Source: Ampelomyces quisqualis (lineage: Eukaryota; Ascomycota; Dothideomycetes; Pleosporales; Phaeosphaeriaceae). From it: a DNA stretch of 64,000 nucleotides. The position numbers were made by a program, and so were the translations under genes. The stretch is taken from the NCBI GenBank assembly GCA_018398575.1, contig JAGTXZ010000018.1, forward strand, positions 2,976,001 through 3,040,000. Direction: 5' to 3'. The first letter of the stretch is position 1; each line of letters starts with the position of its first letter. Positions 60,761 to 64,000 of the stretch are shown one piece after another. The notes under the pieces were generated by a model that saw only the letters and a program-made list of their open reading frames with translations, did no database searches and was not told the DNA's origin.

Positions 60761-63700
60761 ATGATCGGGCAATCCGATGGTAAGTACTCAGTGCCCACCC
60801 GCCACGGTTCACATGGACTCGCTCGCTGACACGCCGACCCCGCCAGGCTCTCTCCCAGAAGAACGCCACTTCAATGCCCAGCCGACGTTCCACGATTCGC
60901 CCGAATATGCCTCGCTGGTCAAGAACAAGAGCACATCCAACTTGCTCCAGGCGAGGGCCCTGCCGGCAATAGATACGGCGAAGCGCATGAGCTTCGATGC
61001 TGGCCAGCTGGACCGCATGGCGAGGTCCCCCATTCTTCCCGAGCATGAACATGGCATGGGAGCCTCGGGCCTCCGCCGCATTCGCCAGCAGCCGGGCTCG
61101 CGCCTCCCACCGTCGACCCAGCGAGCCACGTCGTTGAATATTGCTACTCCACCCGTCTCGCGGCACCCCTCCGAGTCTACGCCGACCGCTCCAGCACCAC
61201 CCGCATTTGCCTTCGGCGAAGACCTGTCGCGCTTTCCCTCCGAATCGCTCCACTCGTTCTCGTTTGCGACGCAGTCGGAGGAGTTTATTCACAACCGCCA
61301 GAATGTGCTGAAACGATCTATAGACTTCATGCGCGACCGCCTTGGGTGGGCTGCCACTAACCCGGGGATAGCAAATGCCCAGGCCCAGCTCAGCGGCGAC
61401 CAGGAGGTGCAGAGCATGATGGAGCTGCTCAGCCGCGCAAACTTGATAGGACACGAGGGCGCTGGCGCACATGGCCTGGGTGCTCTGGGACCCATTACTG
61501 GGCCTGCCGACATGTCTGGAGAAAATCTGTTCGATAAAGGCTTCAATGTCAACAGATCGAACAGCCCAGAAAGCATGCTTGAGACGGCGCGGCCACCGGT
61601 GCACAGAGCGACCACCACAGAAGCCACAGACTCTGGCAGCAGTCTGCAAGACTCCTTGGGCACTCCGAGCACCGATCTTGCCTCAGAATCATCAAGCATA
61701 CAGATCAGGAGAATGTCTCCGCCGCCACCTCAACCAAGGCCTCAACGCGCAGCTCTGAAGCGAACGCTCACTGATGTAGCACCCCTCACGATACAGAGCC
61801 AGCTTAACGATGTCCTTGCACAGCCTTACTCTGTCGGTGACCATGGCCACATGAACCACCTGGTCTCTCCAACCTACGGTCCCACCATACCTCCAAGTTT
61901 CAGTAATGCACCTGGGCCGCATTCTGCAGGCTCAACGCCCCACGTTCATGGCAGCCGATACACCCCAGCCGCACAAGCCATCTTCACCACCGAAGCACAG
62001 TCGCCCTGGACAATAACATCGGCGAATGATTTAGCGTGTCTAGTTTTTGGCGTGACTAGAGCCGAAGTCCGTAAGTTGGGCATACTCGAGGTTGTGCGAG
62101 AAGATCGTCGGAAGTGGCTCGAGGAGAAATTGAAGAACCCCGACATTGGATCGAAGACACCGCGGGACGGTCAAGGCCAATCTCCTGGATTGGCTCCGGC
62201 GACGAACATGAAAATTGGCAGCGGTGTCACAGCACGCTTGCTGAGCAAGCCCTCATCCCGCGTCACAGCCGCCAGAAAAGCTAAGACAGACGACGGCAGC
62301 GGATCATCATATTATAATGCGAAAAAGACCGGGAAGCTCAACCATGAATCGAAAGGCTCAAGAGGTGTTCTGCTCTGTGGTGATGTCATTCCTATCCAGA
62401 AGCGCAACGGCGCAATGGGGTCCGCCAGCTTGTGGGTCAAAGAAAAGCGAGGCGGGTTGATCTGGGTGCTCGAGGAAATAGCCGAAGATGTTGTCTACAT
62501 CAACGTCGACGATGTGGGATGTGTTTCTAAAGGCTGGGGTGCCATAGAGGCGGTGTTCGGAAGCGACCGATTGCGGAGAGGAATGGACATCAAGCGATTA
62601 TTGCCGGGCATTCCGCGTCTCAAGGGCACAAACACGGGCGCTTTGGACTACGATGAAATTGCAGACATGCTAAGCTACACGGCAAGAACTTCCAACAGCA
62701 TTAACATCCCAGTGACCGTCGAAGCGATACCGGGCGAGCCTACATTCCGCGTTTCTAGTTTCCCGCACATCGCAGGTATCATCGTTCTTTCCTCGACCGA
62801 TCTTACCGTCACCAGCTCCAACTCGGTCTTCTCTTCTGCTTTATTTGGGCAACCGCATCCCGAAGGCATCCATGTGGGCAAACTGATACCGGCTTTCGAC
62901 AAAATCCTGCATGTTATGACCGACGAGGACAAGATCGAATTGGTCGACGGCATAGTAATTCCAGAGCACAGCTTTCGACGCGCCCGGGCAGTTTTAGCAA
63001 TGCGCGAAGGAAGTGCGGACGCAGCTGCTATTTTCTTGCGACCAAGTGGTCTGCCTGCTTTGCACCGTGACGGATCCGACATCATGGTGGACGTGCAGAT
63101 GCGAGTTGTCAAGAGCGAAAAGACGCCTCGCTTTGACGAGAACGTAATTGAAGAGGAAGATGTGCCAGCGAAGCAAAACAAGTGTTCAGACCTGGTCTAC
63201 GCTCTTTGGATCACGTATTCTAGGCAGCTTCACGCGGCCAATCATGGGATCGGCCCCGTGACTCCTCTCATGTCACGGCCAGGAACACCACCCCGGCAGC
63301 CTGAGCCGGGACAATCGAATTTCAACTTCCCAGAAGAACCCGTCTCGGATCACTCCTCATCATCTTCAAGTACACAACCTATATCTCTGTTAACGAAGCA
63401 ACTACAAACCTCTTCACATTCCGACACCTCCAAGGACCCAAATTTCACCATGGCACCGCCCTCGATTCCTGCGAACAAAGAAGAAACTTCCGCCAAAAAG
63501 ACGATTAACGACTTCGTTATTCTCGAGGAGATGGGTGCGGGCGCGTACGGGCAAGTCAAGCTCTGTCGATACAAGAAGAACGGCGGCAAGAAGGTTGTCA
63601 TCAAGTACGTAACGAAGCGTCGCATTCTCGTGGACACCTGGACACGCGACCGACGACTGGGCACCGTCCCTCTAGAAATCCACGTTCTGGATTACCTTCG

Positions 63701-64000
63701 GCGCGACGGCTTCAAACACCCCAACATTGTGGAGATGTCCGACTTCTTCGAGGACGATATTAACTACTACATCGAAATGGTTCCCCACGGCTTACCTGGT
63801 ATGGATCTTTTCGACTACATTGAACTTCGCGTGAACATGGAAGAAAAGGAGTGCCGCAAGATTTTTGTTCAAGTCGCTGAAGCCGTGCATCACTTGCACA
63901 CGAAATCAAAGGTCGTGCATCGTGACATCAAGGATGAGAACGTGGTGCTTGATGGTGAAGGTAACATCAAGCTCATTGACTTCGGAAGTGCGGCGTACAT
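60761..64000 (+). CDS. PAS-domain serine/threonine kinase (PSK1/PASK type), cut by window end
   Basis: Exon 1 is 60761-60779 and exon 2 starts at 60847 after a 67-nt GTAAGT...CAG intron. Exon 2 is open to the last base, at least 1057 residues so far. A Ser/Pro-rich N-terminal region is followed by a PAS sensor domain (QSPWTITSANDLACLVFGVT onward, about 62000-62140). A second PAS-like stretch follows (PHIAGIIVLSSTDLTVTSSN, 62763-62823). The kinase domain begins near 63500: NDFVILEEMGAGAYGQVKL with the Gly loop, KVVIKYVTKRR with the ATP lysine, VVHRDIKDENVVL catalytic loop, then LIDFGSAAY at the edge. PAS kinases tune glucose partitioning and translation to nutrient state. The 3' end lies outside the window; an upstream exon is possible. 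Confidence 0.9.

Noticed and set aside
60732..61649. 305-codon minus-strand ORF
   Set aside because: Lies opposite the PAS kinase N-terminal region; no motif.
1..64000. CRISPR array, prokaryotic operons, rRNA
   Set aside because: No evenly spaced direct repeats with spacers, no bacterial gene layout and no rRNA sequence; spliced genes show a fungal nuclear genome.

Overview
The window is nuclear DNA of a filamentous ascomycete, most likely a dothideomycete (Pleosporales-like). The evidence is intron style and gene content. Introns are mostly 45-70 nt GT-AG, with the longer multi-intron structure usual for fungal tef1. The fungal-type genes include Som1, COX9, MRPL20/mL58, a secreted glutaminase A, a zinc-knuckle protein, a PAS kinase and a (6-4) photolyase. 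Exon joins were worked out by hand from splice consensus and reading-frame continuity. Names come from recognised family motifs; no database search was run.

Layout. 0-7 kb: a broken gene piece, a repeat-containing orphan ORF, a CCHC zinc-knuckle protein and a conserved hypothetical. 7-15 kb: secreted glutaminase A, (6-4) photolyase, dynactin p62 subunit, and a complex I assembly methyltransferase (NDUFAF5-like) that shares a 98-bp divergent promoter with the dynactin gene. 15-19.8 kb: a frameshifted F-box/LRR-like remnant, one small secreted cysteine-containing protein and long non-coding DNA. 19.8-30 kb: a single-pass membrane protein with a Pro/Val repeat ectodomain, an alpha/beta hydrolase, a small membrane protein, a MITE-like element and glycogenin. 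30-37.5 kb is rich in mitochondrial or housekeeping genes: M20 dipeptidase (DUG1-like), MRPL20, a RecA/Rad51-like ATPase, SOM1, TAF8 and COX9. 38-48 kb: a glutamine-rich Mediator 15-like coactivator split by a 1-nt shift in its poly-Q tract, a small multi-pass membrane protein and an F-box/WD40 protein. 49-53 kb: a divergent SDR / carboxymuconolactone-decarboxylase-like pair beside a decayed MFS transporter, which looks like a small eroded metabolic locus. 54-58 kb: tef1 with hairpin tandem repeats in intron 4, then a GIY-YIG-like ORF with a premature stop and transposon-like debris. 58-64 kb: an adaptor-binding-motif protein and a PAS-domain kinase cut by the window end.

The most noteworthy unexplained signals are these. 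A 9-mer, TACGGAGTA, occurs eight times exactly in non-coding DNA, often upstream of start codons. There is a 0.3-kb element with near-perfect terminal inverted repeats and TA flanks. The hairpin tandem repeats sit inside the tef1 intron. Glycogenin has a GC-AG intron. Several genes (MED15-like, glycogenin tail, F-box/LRR remnant, MFS) carry frame breaks that could be real decay, repeat slippage or assembly error. I did not find a CRISPR array, a phage-like system or a large biosynthetic cluster. Nothing here is clearly a wholly new multi-gene system.
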